A stretch of 64,000 bases of DNA from an uncultured Ignavibacteria bacterium (GTDB taxonomy: Bacteria; Bacteroidota; Ignavibacteria; Tepidaquicellales; OLB5): the NCBI GenBank assembly GCA_937873695.1, contig CALMYL010000018.1, forward strand, positions 21,926-85,925, given 5' to 3'. Within the stretch, counting starts at the first letter, position 1, and every line of letters starts with the position of its first letter. Positions 28,651-37,301 of this stretch are shown here, piece after piece. The notes below the pieces were generated by a model. That model was not told the DNA's origin, did no database searches, and saw only the letters and a list, made by a program, of their open reading frames with translations. The position numbers and the translations under genes were made by a program.

Positions 28651-29226
28651 ATGAAGAAAACAATTTTAATTTTCATTGCTCTTTTTACTGTGATAGTTTT
28701 TACCGGCAGCACAAAAGCCCAGGATGATAACATGAAAAAATGGATGGACTATATGACACCGGGCGATATGCAGAAAATGCTTTCAAAAGGAGTTGGAACC
28801 TGGACCATGAAAACAAGCTGGTGGATGGCACCGGGGACTGAGCCAACAGTTTCTGAAGCGACTGCAGTATCTGAAATGATCCTGGGCGGCAGGTATCTTT
28901 CTACAAAAGTATCAGGCTCAATGATGGGAATGCCTTTTGACGGCGTTTCACTGGAAGGATACGATAACGCTGCGAAGCTATTTATGACAACATGGATAGA
29001 TAATATGGGTACCGGCATTATGTATATGACCGGTAAATGGGATGATGCAGCCAAACAGATCAACTATACCGGCAAAACCATAGATCCAATGAGCGGAAAC
29101 TGGATTGATGTAAGACAGGTTGTAACATATAACAGTGATGGAACTGTAAAGATGGAAATGTACGGTCCGGGTGCTGACGGAAAAGAATTCAAGACAATGG
29201 AAATTATCAATATGAAGAAGGATTAA
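28651..29226 (+). CDS. DUF1579 family secreted protein
   Basis: A 191-residue protein with a Sec signal peptide (cleavage expected after TKA, near residue 23). The mature part matches the DUF1579 pattern: GTWTMKTSWWMAPGTEP near residue 49, EMILGGRYLSTKVSGSMMG near 74, GVSLEGYDNAAKLFMTTWID near 98, and a beta-rich tail. These proteins are predicted calycin-like or lipocalin-like beta barrels of unknown ligand, often annotated as heme/steroid-binding or hypothetical. It stands as a single gene with its own terminator. Confidence 0.85.
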   Translation: MKKTILIFIALFTVIVFTGSTKAQDDNMKKWMDYMTPGDMQKMLSKGVGTWTMKTSWWMAPGTEPTVSEATAVSEMILGGRYLSTKVSGSMMGMPFDGVSLEGYDNAAKLFMTTWIDNMGTGIMYMTGKWDDAAKQINYTGKTIDPMSGNWIDVRQVVTYNSDGTVKMEMYGPGADGKEFKTMEIINMKKD

Positions 29227-29248
29227 CTCAGCAACTTTCTTTCAGTTT

Positions 29249-29284
29249 AAAGCTTCACGGCAGCAAAGCCGGGAAGCTTTTTTT
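29249..29284 (+). terminator. Terminator after the DUF1579 gene
   Basis: AAAGCTTC...CGGC pairs with GCCG...GAAGCTTT (29249-29261 with 29268-29280), one mismatch, followed by a T-run. Confidence 0.85.
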
Positions 29285-29324
29285 ATGGCTGTATGCCTGA
29301 ATGATGTAATATACTGTATATTTC

Positions 29325-29356
29325 ATTGAGACTTAAATGCTTAATAGGTATATTTG
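29325..29356 (+). promoter_or_regulatory. Candidate promoter of the serine hydrolase gene
   Basis: ATTG (29325-29328) and TATATTTG (29349-29356) are 20 bases apart, the Bacteroidota -33/-7 arrangement. The start codon follows 20 bases later. Confidence 0.5.
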
Positions 29357-29375
29357 TAAACAATTATAATTCCAA

Positions 29376-30620
29376 ATGAATAAGCTAAAATGTCATAAAT
29401 ATATACCTATTTGGGGAAAATTTATGCCGTTAAGTTACTTTTCTTTTGCAGTTTTAGTTATTGTTCTTTCTAATTTTTCAGGCAGCTTATTTGCTTCATC
29501 TTCACAGGGAGATTTTTCGCAGGTTGACAGGCTGATAGAAGACGGAATACGTTCACAGGCCTTCCCTTCTGCCGTACTTGTTGTTGGGAACTCAAAGGGG
29601 ATAATTTACCAGAATGCATATGGCAGGTTAACATACGATGAAGGATCAGAAGTCACAACTATGAGAACAATTTACGACCTGGCATCTGTAACAAAAGTAA
29701 TTGCCACAACGGCAGCAATTATGCTGCTGTACGACCAGGGTAAAATTGACCTGAATTCGCCTGTTTATAATTATATCCCTGAGTTTGCAAATAACGGCAA
29801 GAATGATATCACTGTATATAATCTGCTGGTGCATAATTCCGGGTTAACGGCGTGGACCCCATTCTACCAGGACCCGAATATGGATTCACCCCAGGCGGTG
29901 AAGAATGCAATTTTTAACTGTACTAAAGAGTATGAAACAGGTTCCCGCACATTATACAGTGACTACAATGCTTTTTTGCTTGGTGAAATTGTTGAGCGCA
30001 TAAGCGGTACCAGACTTGATAGTTACTGCAAGGAAAATATATTCAACAAGCTCAATATGTCTGATACATATTTCCTGGTACCGATGAGCGAGGATTACAG
30101 AATAGCGCCGACAGAGAACGACACATACTGGCGCAACCAGCTGCTGATAGGTTACGTACACGATGAATTAGCCGCGATCCTGGAGGGTGTATCAGGGAAT
30201 GCAGGGCTCTTTTCTACAGGACCTGATCTTTTCAAATTCATGCAGATGATGCTTAACAACGGCAGGTTTACTGATGAACGCAGAATGTCTCCGCTGCCGC
30301 TGCAGGATACGATGTTCACAAACTCTACTGTTGAGCTCTTCACTTCAAAGGCAACCGGACTTGGCTATGCAAATACAAGAGCTTTGGGATGGGAAACCAA
30401 ACCTGAACCAACAAAATATCCGCCTGCCTGCGGCAACAGGTTTTCCGCAAATTGTTTCGGGCACACCGGCTACACAGGCACGTCAGTTTGGTGCGATAGA
30501 GAAAAGGATCTGGTCGTAATATTCTTAACCAACAGAGTTTATCCAACACGCTCAAGCGAAGAAGTAAGGAGTATCAGGCCGAAACTGCACGATGAGATTT
30601 GCAGGATACTCGGGTTTTGA
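29376..30620 (+). CDS. Serine hydrolase, class C beta-lactamase-like (family S12)
   Basis: Exported serine beta-lactamase-fold protein of 414 residues with an N-terminal hydrophobic export segment (about residues 17-40). The SxxK nucleophile motif is SVTK (DLASVTKVIATTA, near residue 104). The second motif is YSDYN near 192 (YxN variant), and the third is HTGYTG near 368, in place of KTG. This combination is usual for S12 esterases and DD-peptidase-like enzymes rather than true beta-lactamases. An amino-peptide, ester or peptidoglycan substrate is possible. The start at 29376 has a second in-frame ATG 17 codons in that would also leave a signal peptide. Confidence 0.87.
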   Translation: MNKLKCHKYIPIWGKFMPLSYFSFAVLVIVLSNFSGSLFASSSQGDFSQVDRLIEDGIRSQAFPSAVLVVGNSKGIIYQNAYGRLTYDEGSEVTTMRTIYDLASVTKVIATTAAIMLLYDQGKIDLNSPVYNYIPEFANNGKNDITVYNLLVHNSGLTAWTPFYQDPNMDSPQAVKNAIFNCTKEYETGSRTLYSDYNAFLLGEIVERISGTRLDSYCKENIFNKLNMSDTYFLVPMSEDYRIAPTENDTYWRNQLLIGYVHDELAAILEGVSGNAGLFSTGPDLFKFMQMMLNNGRFTDERRMSPLPLQDTMFTNSTVELFTSKATGLGYANTRALGWETKPEPTKYPPACGNRFSANCFGHTGYTGTSVWCDREKDLVVIFLTNRVYPTRSSEEVRSIRPKLHDEICRILGF

Positions 30621-30683
30621 TATTTTAAACAAAAAAAATAAATTTTCAGTTTTTAATAAATATTAAAGGTATATAATAAATAT

Positions 30684-32237
30684 ATGAAGGCTTTTAGAAA
30701 CGAACCGTTTACAGATTTTACAAACCCAAAGAATGCTGACAAATTTCGTGAAGCGCTTGCCAAAGTAAAAAGCGAGCTTAACAATGAATACCCGCTGGTT
30801 ATTGGCGGCGAAAAGATCTTCACGGAAGAAAAGATTACATCAATTAATCCATCAAATATAAATGAAGTAATTGGCAGAGCTTCCAAAGCTTCGCCTGAAC
30901 TTGCAAACCGCGCTATTGAAACTGCTTACGCGAAGTTTGATGAATGGAAAAGAGTGCCTGCAAAGAAGCGTGCTGCTTTCCTGTTTAAGGCTGCCAAAAT
31001 TATGCGCAAAAGGAAATTTGAGTTTGCCGCATGGATGGTTTATGAAGTAGGAAAAAACTGGGCTGAAGCAGATGGCGATGTTGCCGAAGCAATTGATTTT
31101 ATGGAATTCTACGCAAGAGAAATGCTGCGATATGATAAAAGCATTAAGCTTGTAAAGATAAAAGGCGAAGATAACCGCCAGCATTACATTCCGCTTGGCG
31201 TTGGTGTGGTAATTCCGCCATGGAATTTCCCGCTGGCTATACTGGTTGGTATGACCACAGCCGCTTTTGTTACCGGCAACACTGTTGTGCTAAAGCCATC
31301 AAGTGATTCGCCCGTGATTGCATGGAAGTTCATGGAACTGCTTGAAGAGATAAAATTACCCGCAGGCGTTGTAAACTTCCTGCCGGGTTCAGGCGGCTTA
31401 ATTGGTGATATGATAGTAGAGCACCCGCTGACAAGATTCATTTCATTTACCGGTTCACGCGAAGTAGGCCTTCATATTAACCAGTTGGCAGCAAAACCGC
31501 AGCCGGGCCAGAAATGGATAAAACGCGTGACCGCTGAAATGGGAGGAAAAGATTCAATTGTAGTTGATGGTGAGTTAAAATCCATTGATGAAGCCGCCGC
31601 AGGTGTTATTTCTTCAGCGTTCGGTTTCCAGGGTCAGAAGTGTTCGGCATGTTCAAGGGTAATTGTACACGAAAAGATATACGATAAATTCATAGACCTT
31701 CTGGTTGATAAAGCAGCAGGCATAAAAGTAGGACCCGCAGATGAAAACCCCGGTATGGCAGCAGTCATAAATAAGAAATCAGAAGACAGCATATTAGGAT
31801 ATATAAGCAAAGGTGTTGAAGAAGGCGGCCGGATTGTGTTTGGCGGAGCGAAAGCAAACGAGAGCGGATATTTCATCCAGCCAACAATAATTGCTGATGT
31901 AAAACCTTCCGATACAATTGCCCAGGAAGAGATTTTCGGTCCTGTGCTTGCTGTGATTAAAGCTAAGGATTTTGATGAAGGTATACAGATAGCTAATAAT
32001 ACCGAGTACGGCTTGACAGGCGCAGCATACTCCAAAGATAAGAAGAAGATCAAGAAGGCCGCACAGGAAATATTTGTCGGTAATTTATATCTCAACAGAA
32101 AATGCACAGGTGCGCTTGTTGGTGTTCACCCGTTTGGCGGGTACAACATGAGCGGAACCTGCTCTAAAGCGGGCGGTTTTGATTACCTGCTGCTTTTCAT
32201 GCAGACCAAGATAGTTGCTGAGAAGATATATAAATAG
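30684..32237 (+). CDS. pruA: L-glutamate gamma-semialdehyde dehydrogenase
   Basis: Oxidises glutamate-5-semialdehyde (from proline or arginine breakdown) to glutamate with NAD+. The 517-residue length and the N-terminal extension ahead of the ALDH fold match the single-domain RocA/PruA group. Seen: PPWNFPLAILVGMTTAAF near residue 175; the glycine-rich FTGSREVG near 256; the catalytic Cys in GFQGQKCSACSRVIV near 316; and EEIFGPVLAVI near 415. No proline dehydrogenase lies beside it. The next gene, lhgO, starts 5 bases after the stop, so the two are probably co-transcribed and both feed 2-oxoglutarate/glutamate metabolism. Confidence 0.93.
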   Translation: MKAFRNEPFTDFTNPKNADKFREALAKVKSELNNEYPLVIGGEKIFTEEKITSINPSNINEVIGRASKASPELANRAIETAYAKFDEWKRVPAKKRAAFLFKAAKIMRKRKFEFAAWMVYEVGKNWAEADGDVAEAIDFMEFYAREMLRYDKSIKLVKIKGEDNRQHYIPLGVGVVIPPWNFPLAILVGMTTAAFVTGNTVVLKPSSDSPVIAWKFMELLEEIKLPAGVVNFLPGSGGLIGDMIVEHPLTRFISFTGSREVGLHINQLAAKPQPGQKWIKRVTAEMGGKDSIVVDGELKSIDEAAAGVISSAFGFQGQKCSACSRVIVHEKIYDKFIDLLVDKAAGIKVGPADENPGMAAVINKKSEDSILGYISKGVEEGGRIVFGGAKANESGYFIQPTIIADVKPSDTIAQEEIFGPVLAVIKAKDFDEGIQIANNTEYGLTGAAYSKDKKKIKKAAQEIFVGNLYLNRKCTGALVGVHPFGGYNMSGTCSKAGGFDYLLLFMQTKIVAEKIYK

Positions 32238-32242
32238 ATAAA

Positions 32243-33442
32243 GTGAGCCAAAGCGATGTTATCATTGCGGGTGCAGGTATAGTTGGGCTTGCCACTGCAC
32301 TTAAGATTCTTGAATCAAAACCGGGTACAAAGATTCTGATTCTGGAAAAGGAATCCGGTGAAGCCAGGCATCAGACAGGCAACAACAGCGGCGTAATTCA
32401 TTCAGGCATATATTACAGACCGGGGAGCTTAAAGGCGCAGAACTGTAAAACAGGCTACAATCAGCTCCTTGATTTTTGTAACAGGCACGATATTAAGTTT
32501 GATATCTGCGGTAAGGTGATAGTTGCCACCAGTGGAACGGAACTGCCAAGGCTGGCAAATATTTATGAGCGCGGAATTGCAAACGGACTTGTAAATATAA
32601 GATTCATTGAGAAAGATGAACTGAAGGAACTGGAGCCGCATGCATTTGGCATTAAAGCGATACACGTTCCGTACACGGGCATAATTGATTACAAAGAAGT
32701 TTCACGAAAATATGCTTATCTTATCCGCGAAGCCGGCGGAGAGATCAGATTCAACGAAAAAGTTGTAAAGATAAATAATTCAGGAAGCAGCATTGAAGTT
32801 TCTACGCAAAACAGTTCTTTTAATTCAAAAATATTTATTAATTGCTGCGGCCTGCAATCTGATGAAGTTGCAGGTTTAAGCGAAAAGAGACTGGATACAA
32901 GAATTATTCCTTTCAGGGGCGAGTACTACAAGATCAAACCCGAAAGAAGATATCTTGTAAGAAACCTTATATATCCTGTGCCTGATCCGGCATTCCCGTT
33001 TTTGGGAGTGCATTTTACAAGAATGACAAACGGCGAAGTGGAAGCAGGCCCGAACGCAGTGCTTTCATTTAAGAAAGAAGGCTATAAAAAGACAAGCTTA
33101 AGCGTGAAGGATAGTTTCAGAACTTTCACCTGGAAAGGATTTTACAGTATCGCATCAAAGTACTACAAAACCGGGTTTGGTGAATTCAGAAGGTCGTTCA
33201 GCAAAAAGGCGTTTGTAAAGGCACTGCAGAAACTGATGCCCGAAATCACAGCGCAGGACCTTGTACCCGGCGGAGCCGGAGTGCGTGCACAGGCAATTAG
33301 TATTGAAGGTAAACTAATCGATGATTTTTTGATACACGATTCCGGGCGCATTGTAAATGTACTTAATGCCCCCTCCCCTGCTGCTACATCAAGCCTTGCC
33401 ATAGGGCAGGCAATAGCCGAAAAGATTGTAAACAAATTATAA
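32243..33442 (+). CDS. lhgO: L-2-hydroxyglutarate oxidase
   Basis: FAD enzyme of the DAO family that oxidises L-2-hydroxyglutarate to 2-oxoglutarate, passing electrons to the quinone pool. At 399 residues it has the LhgO length. The FAD-binding GAGIVGLATALKIL is at residues 10-23, followed by HQTGNNSGVIHSGIYY near 46, the LhgO-type substrate-side signature. The C-terminal PGGAGVRAQAI near 345 is also typical. The start is GTG at 32243, 5 bases after pruA. The coupling with pruA suggests a glutamate/2-oxoglutarate salvage function. Confidence 0.92.
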   Translation: MSQSDVIIAGAGIVGLATALKILESKPGTKILILEKESGEARHQTGNNSGVIHSGIYYRPGSLKAQNCKTGYNQLLDFCNRHDIKFDICGKVIVATSGTELPRLANIYERGIANGLVNIRFIEKDELKELEPHAFGIKAIHVPYTGIIDYKEVSRKYAYLIREAGGEIRFNEKVVKINNSGSSIEVSTQNSSFNSKIFINCCGLQSDEVAGLSEKRLDTRIIPFRGEYYKIKPERRYLVRNLIYPVPDPAFPFLGVHFTRMTNGEVEAGPNAVLSFKKEGYKKTSLSVKDSFRTFTWKGFYSIASKYYKTGFGEFRRSFSKKAFVKALQKLMPEITAQDLVPGGAGVRAQAISIEGKLIDDFLIHDSGRIVNVLNAPSPAATSSLAIGQAIAEKIVNKL

Positions 33443-33447
33443 GTAAT

Positions 33448-33702
33448 ATGAAAATAGTAAAATATTTATCAGCTTTGCTGGTTTTGGGACTTGTACTGAA
33501 TTGCAGCAGGATAACGGAGAAGGTTGAAGAAAAAGTTAACGAGAAGGTTAATGAAAAAATTGATGAGAACCTGAAAAAGATCGATTCAAGCTTAGACAGG
33601 AAATCGATAGATTCATTAATGAAACAACTTGATACGCTGAAAACAAAAGCTGATTCATTGTTACAGGAAGAAACCGATAAGAGATCTAAAAAATCCAAAT
33701 AA
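33448..33702 (+). CDS. Small coiled-coil lipoprotein
   Basis: An 84-residue protein with lipobox LVLNC (Cys at residue 19). The mature part is almost wholly charged helix, with repeated EKVNEK units followed by a heptad-like DSLMKQLDTLKTKADSLL, predicting a coiled coil. No family recognised. It sits 5 bases after lhgO and 9 bases before a second small lipoprotein of similar composition, so the pair is likely co-expressed. A Lpp-like structural or scaffolding role is one possibility. Confidence 0.7.
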   Translation: MKIVKYLSALLVLGLVLNCSRITEKVEEKVNEKVNEKIDENLKKIDSSLDRKSIDSLMKQLDTLKTKADSLLQEETDKRSKKSK

Positions 33703-33711
33703 GAATCTTAA

Positions 33712-34005
33712 ATGAAAAAGCCAATTTTGATTTTTGCCCTGATGATCTGTACTGCCGGCTTTTTCACAGGATGCGGAGTGTTCGGCAAAAAGAAGTTTGA
33801 AGATACAGATACTTACAGAGAAATGATGCGGGCACAGGAAGAAACTGATAAAAAGCTGGATTCTATAAGACGGGAAAATTATAAACAACTGAATGATTCC
33901 GTTAACAACGGCTTTAAGAGGAAACTGGATTCACTTAAACGCAGCACTGATTCACTTGAAAAAGAACTTGAAAAAAGCATACAGAACCTTAAGAACAGCA
34001 GATAA
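33712..34005 (+). CDS. Small coiled-coil lipoprotein (second of pair)
   Basis: A 97-residue protein with a signal peptide and lipobox FFTGC (Cys at residue 21). The rest is a charged helix with repeats of KLDSIRREN and KLDSLKRSTDSLEKELEK, predicting a coiled coil. Gene and composition parallel the preceding lipoprotein, though alignable identity is limited to the K-x-D-S-L pattern. No recognised family. sucC begins 40 bases downstream. Confidence 0.7.
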   Translation: MKKPILIFALMICTAGFFTGCGVFGKKKFEDTDTYREMMRAQEETDKKLDSIRRENYKQLNDSVNNGFKRKLDSLKRSTDSLEKELEKSIQNLKNSR

Positions 34006-34045
34006 CAGAAACAGGAATAATTAATAATATTAAATTAATTTTAAG

Positions 34046-35260
34046 ATGAAAATACACGAATACCAGGCAAAACAGATCTTGTTAAAATACGGGGTGCCCG
34101 TACAAAACGGAATACCCATAAAGGATATGTCGGAATTTGACGGCGCTCTAAGCACACTTCAGTCACACGGAATAAACCAGTTTGTAGTTAAATCACAAAT
34201 ACATGCCGGCGGCAGAGGAAAAGGAAAAGTATATAATCCTGCTAACCGCGAAGAACTGATTCTTGATGGCGGCGTAAAATTCACCACAGATGCTGTTAAA
34301 GCTAAAGAATATGCTGAAAAGATACTTGGCAACTTGCTTGTTACTCACCAAACCGGTGAAGAAGGCAAGCTGGTTCAAACACTATTTATTACCGAAGGAC
34401 TTGATTATACGCATGAATTCTACATCGGTATTCTGCTTGATAGAACCGTTGGCAAAAATGTCATAATGGCTTCTACAGAAGGAGGCGTGGAAATTGAAAA
34501 AGTTGCGGCTGAAACACCTGAGAAGATAATTAAAGAATGGGTTGACCCCAATATCGGCTTGCAGCCTTTCCAGATAAGAAGACTTGCTTTCGGGCTTGGT
34601 CTTGAAGGCGAAGTATTCAAGAATTTCGTTCCTTTCATTAAGACACTTTACAAAGCATATGAAGAAAGCGACGCATCACTGATCGAGATCAATCCGATGG
34701 CCATACTAAACGATAAGAAGATAGTTGCGCTTGATGCAAAAATGACACTTGATGATAATGCAATGTTCAGGCATAAAGATTACCCGGAGCTTAGGGATAC
34801 AAATGAAGAAGACCCCCTTGAAGTTGAAGCATCAAAATACAACCTGAACTACGTTAAGCTTGATGGCAACGTAGGGTGTATGGTTAACGGCGCCGGACTC
34901 GCTATGGCAACAATGGATATCATTAAACTAGCCGGCGGAGACCCTGCTAACTTTCTGGATGTTGGCGGCGGAGCTTCAAAAGAAACCGTTGAAAACGGTT
35001 TCAAAATAATTCTGACCGATCCCAATGTTAAAGCCATATTGGTTAATATCTTCGGGGGTATAGTAAGATGTGACAGGGTTGCAGGCGGTATCATTGAGGC
35101 TGCAAAAAATATTCATATTACCGTGCCTGTTGTGGTAAGACTTGCAGGTACAAACGCAGATATCGCTAAAAAGATGCTTGATGAATCAGGGTTGAATATT
35201 ATCAGCGCAGATGGATTTAAAGATGCAGCCGAAAAAATAACCCAGGTTTTAAACAATTAA
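34046..35260 (+). CDS. sucC: Succinate-CoA ligase (ADP/GDP-forming) subunit beta
   Basis: Catalyses substrate-level phosphorylation in the TCA cycle together with the alpha subunit. The 404-residue protein starts MKIHEYQAKQILLKYGVPV, the family's usual N-terminus. The ATP-grasp domain (about 1-245) contains QIHAGGRGKGK near residue 51 and EINPMAI near 213. The C-terminal CoA-ligase domain contains GCMVNGAGLAMATMD near 276 and NIFGGIVRCDRVAGGI near 333. The alpha subunit gene (sucD) is not next to it, unlike in many bacteria. A toxin-antitoxin pair follows at once. Confidence 0.95.
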   Translation: MKIHEYQAKQILLKYGVPVQNGIPIKDMSEFDGALSTLQSHGINQFVVKSQIHAGGRGKGKVYNPANREELILDGGVKFTTDAVKAKEYAEKILGNLLVTHQTGEEGKLVQTLFITEGLDYTHEFYIGILLDRTVGKNVIMASTEGGVEIEKVAAETPEKIIKEWVDPNIGLQPFQIRRLAFGLGLEGEVFKNFVPFIKTLYKAYEESDASLIEINPMAILNDKKIVALDAKMTLDDNAMFRHKDYPELRDTNEEDPLEVEASKYNLNYVKLDGNVGCMVNGAGLAMATMDIIKLAGGDPANFLDVGGGASKETVENGFKIILTDPNVKAILVNIFGGIVRCDRVAGGIIEAAKNIHITVPVVVRLAGTNADIAKKMLDESGLNIISADGFKDAAEKITQVLNN

Positions 35261-35270
35261 TTATTTATAT

Positions 35271-35477
35271 ATGCTTAAAACAATTGAGGCTTCAATTGAT
35301 AAAGATGGCAATGTCCATCTTAAGGAATCAGTTAAACTTAAAAATTCCCGCAAAGCATTAGTAACCATTTTAGATGAAGATGACTCCGTAAACGAGATCA
35401 CTCTTGTCAGTCAGGATGCTTTAAGTAAAGACTGGAATAATCCGGATGAGGATAAAGCATGGGCTCATTTGCAGTAG
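35271..35477 (+). CDS. Antitoxin of MazF-type toxin-antitoxin pair
   Basis: A 68-residue protein, 10 bases after sucC. The N-terminal half (IEASIDKDGNVHLKE) resembles the short beta segment of antitoxins of this size class. The C-terminus SKDWNNPDEDKAWAHL matches the acidic tail (DWxxPEEDxAW) found on many antitoxins paired with MazF/PemK toxins, where it probably covers the toxin active site. It overlaps the toxin gene by 19 bases, as usual for such pairs. DNA-binding autoregulation is not certain because the N-terminal domain is small. Confidence 0.8.
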   Translation: MLKTIEASIDKDGNVHLKESVKLKNSRKALVTILDEDDSVNEITLVSQDALSKDWNNPDEDKAWAHLQ

Positions 35478-35803
35478 GCGATGTAATATTAGTAAAATTC
35501 CCATTTTCAGATCTTTCAGGCTATAAATTGAGACCTGCAGTTGTGATTATTGATGATTTGAATAATGATCATATTCTTTGTCAAATCACCAGCAAGGAAT
35601 ATTCAGATATGAATGCAATAAAAATAAATCCTTCAGACTGTCTAGATGGTTCTTTGGAGATGATAAGTTATATCAGACCGTTAAAATTATTTACAGCAAA
35701 TGAATCGATTTTCCTGCGCAAAATTTGCAGTGTTAAATTGGGTATTCTGAAGACTGTAAATAAAAAATTGATTGATTTGATCAATACTCAAGAGACAACT
35801 TAA
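35459..35803 (+). CDS. MazF/PemK family endoribonuclease toxin
   Basis: A 114-residue toxin of the MazF/PemK/CcdB fold. The N-terminus GDVILVKFPFSDLSGYKLRPAVVI (residues 7-30) carries the conserved F-P-F/Y-S-D and K-x-R-P-A motifs, with the catalytic Arg in RPAVV. SYIRPLKLFT near residue 76 and the C-terminal helix ending NKKLIDLI fit the fold. It is predicted to cleave mRNA at short motifs when freed from the upstream antitoxin. It lies between housekeeping genes sucC and gatB, with gatB's GTG start directly after its stop. Confidence 0.88.
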   Translation: MGSFAVGDVILVKFPFSDLSGYKLRPAVVIIDDLNNDHILCQITSKEYSDMNAIKINPSDCLDGSLEMISYIRPLKLFTANESIFLRKICSVKLGILKTVNKKLIDLINTQETT

Positions 35804-37264
35804 GTGGAAAACATATTTTCAAAATACGAACCGGTAATAGGGCTTGAAGTTCACGCGCAGCTTAAAACAAAAAGCAAAGCTTTTTGTTCATGCTCAACGG
35901 AATTCAATGCTCCGCCAAATACAAATGTTTGCCCTGTTTGCCTGGGACATCCCGGCACATTGCCCGTTCTGAACAGGAATCTGGTGGAGTTTATTTTAAG
36001 ACTTGGCACAGCAACAAACTGCAGCATCAGGACAAGATCAATTTTTGCCCGCAAGAATTACTTCTACCCTGATCTGCCTAAAGGTTACCAGATATCGCAG
36101 TTCGATCAGCCAATATGTGAACACGGTAAGGTTGCGATTGGTGATAAGACGATAGGCATTACACGTATCCACATGGAAGAGGATGCAGGCAAATCTATAC
36201 ATGATATGTCCACAGATGAATCGCTGGTTGATCTTAACCGCTGCGGAGTTCCGTTGATAGAAATAGTAAGCGAGCCTGATATTCGCGATTCAAAGGAAGC
36301 GTACGATTACCTTACCATGCTAAAGCAATTAGTGATATACCTGGATATTTGTGACGGCAATATGGAAGAAGGCAGCCTGAGGTGTGACGCGAATGTTTCA
36401 GTCAGGCTTAAAGGAGCTGAAAAGTTCGGCACTAAATGCGAAGTGAAGAACCTGAATTCATTCCGAAATGTTGCTGATGCGCTGGATTATGAAATTAAAC
36501 GCCAGATTGAACTTATCGAAAAGGGCGGCGAGGTAACTCACCAAACCATGACATTTGACGCGAGGAATAAAGCTACTATTCCGATGCGCTCAAAAGAAGA
36601 GGCCCATGATTACCGCTACTTCCCGGAACCGGATCTTGTTACAGTTTATGTAGATGAAAAATGGAAGCAGGAGATCTCCTCATCTTTGCCTGAGCTGCCG
36701 CATATCAAAACAAAACGCTTTATAATTGAATACAATCTGCCCGAATATGATGCTGAAGTATTGACCCAATCACGGGAACTGGCGGATTATTTTGAAAGCG
36801 TCTGCAAATTAATTGATAAGCAGAGTTATAAGACCGCAAGCAATTGGGTAATGGGTGAAGTGATGAGGGTACTTAACGAAAAGAAGATAACCATTTCCGG
36901 GTTCAATATCAGCGGTCAGAATCTTGCTGCACTTGTTAAATTGATTGCAGATGGCAGGATTTCTAACAATATTGCAAGAGAAGTATACTCTGAAATGCTG
37001 ATGACAGATGGCCCTGAAGATACTAAGCAGGACCCGGAAAAAATTGTAAAAGATAAGAACCTGCTTCTGGTAACAGATACCACTGAAATTGAAGAGATAG
37101 TAAAGAAGATTATCGCAGATAACCCCAAAGAAGCTGAGCGCTTCCGCGCAGGCGAAACAAAACTGCTGGGATTATTTGTAGGAAAAGTCATGAAAGAATC
37201 AAAAGGGAAAGCTAATCCCAAAACAGTAAATGAACTTATAACAAAGAATTTAGGCAATAACTGA
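35804..37264 (+). CDS. gatB: Asp/Glu-tRNA amidotransferase subunit B
   Basis: Subunit of GatCAB, which converts misacylated Glu-tRNA(Gln) and/or Asp-tRNA(Asn) into the amide form. The 486-residue length is usual. It begins YEPVIGLEVHAQLKTKSKAF. The PS01234-type signature LNRCGVPLIEIVSEPD lies near residue 146, and RYFPEPDL near 270. The C-terminal ~145 residues form the tRNA-binding YqeY-like tail. The start is a GTG right after the toxin stop codon, with no space for a separate promoter, so read-through from the TA region is expected. gatA and gatC are not in the window. Confidence 0.95.
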   Translation: MENIFSKYEPVIGLEVHAQLKTKSKAFCSCSTEFNAPPNTNVCPVCLGHPGTLPVLNRNLVEFILRLGTATNCSIRTRSIFARKNYFYPDLPKGYQISQFDQPICEHGKVAIGDKTIGITRIHMEEDAGKSIHDMSTDESLVDLNRCGVPLIEIVSEPDIRDSKEAYDYLTMLKQLVIYLDICDGNMEEGSLRCDANVSVRLKGAEKFGTKCEVKNLNSFRNVADALDYEIKRQIELIEKGGEVTHQTMTFDARNKATIPMRSKEEAHDYRYFPEPDLVTVYVDEKWKQEISSSLPELPHIKTKRFIIEYNLPEYDAEVLTQSRELADYFESVCKLIDKQSYKTASNWVMGEVMRVLNEKKITISGFNISGQNLAALVKLIADGRISNNIAREVYSEMLMTDGPEDTKQDPEKIVKDKNLLLVTDTTEIEEIVKKIIADNPKEAERFRAGETKLLGLFVGKVMKESKGKANPKTVNELITKNLGNN

Positions 37265-37301
37265 TACGGCAATAAAACCGTAAGTGAACGGAGAACAACC
37301 T

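Noticed and set aside
29376..30620. Serine hydrolase as a beta-lactamase resistance gene
   Set aside because: HTG in place of KTG and YSD in place of YxN are usual for S12 esterase-type proteins; resistance cannot be claimed.
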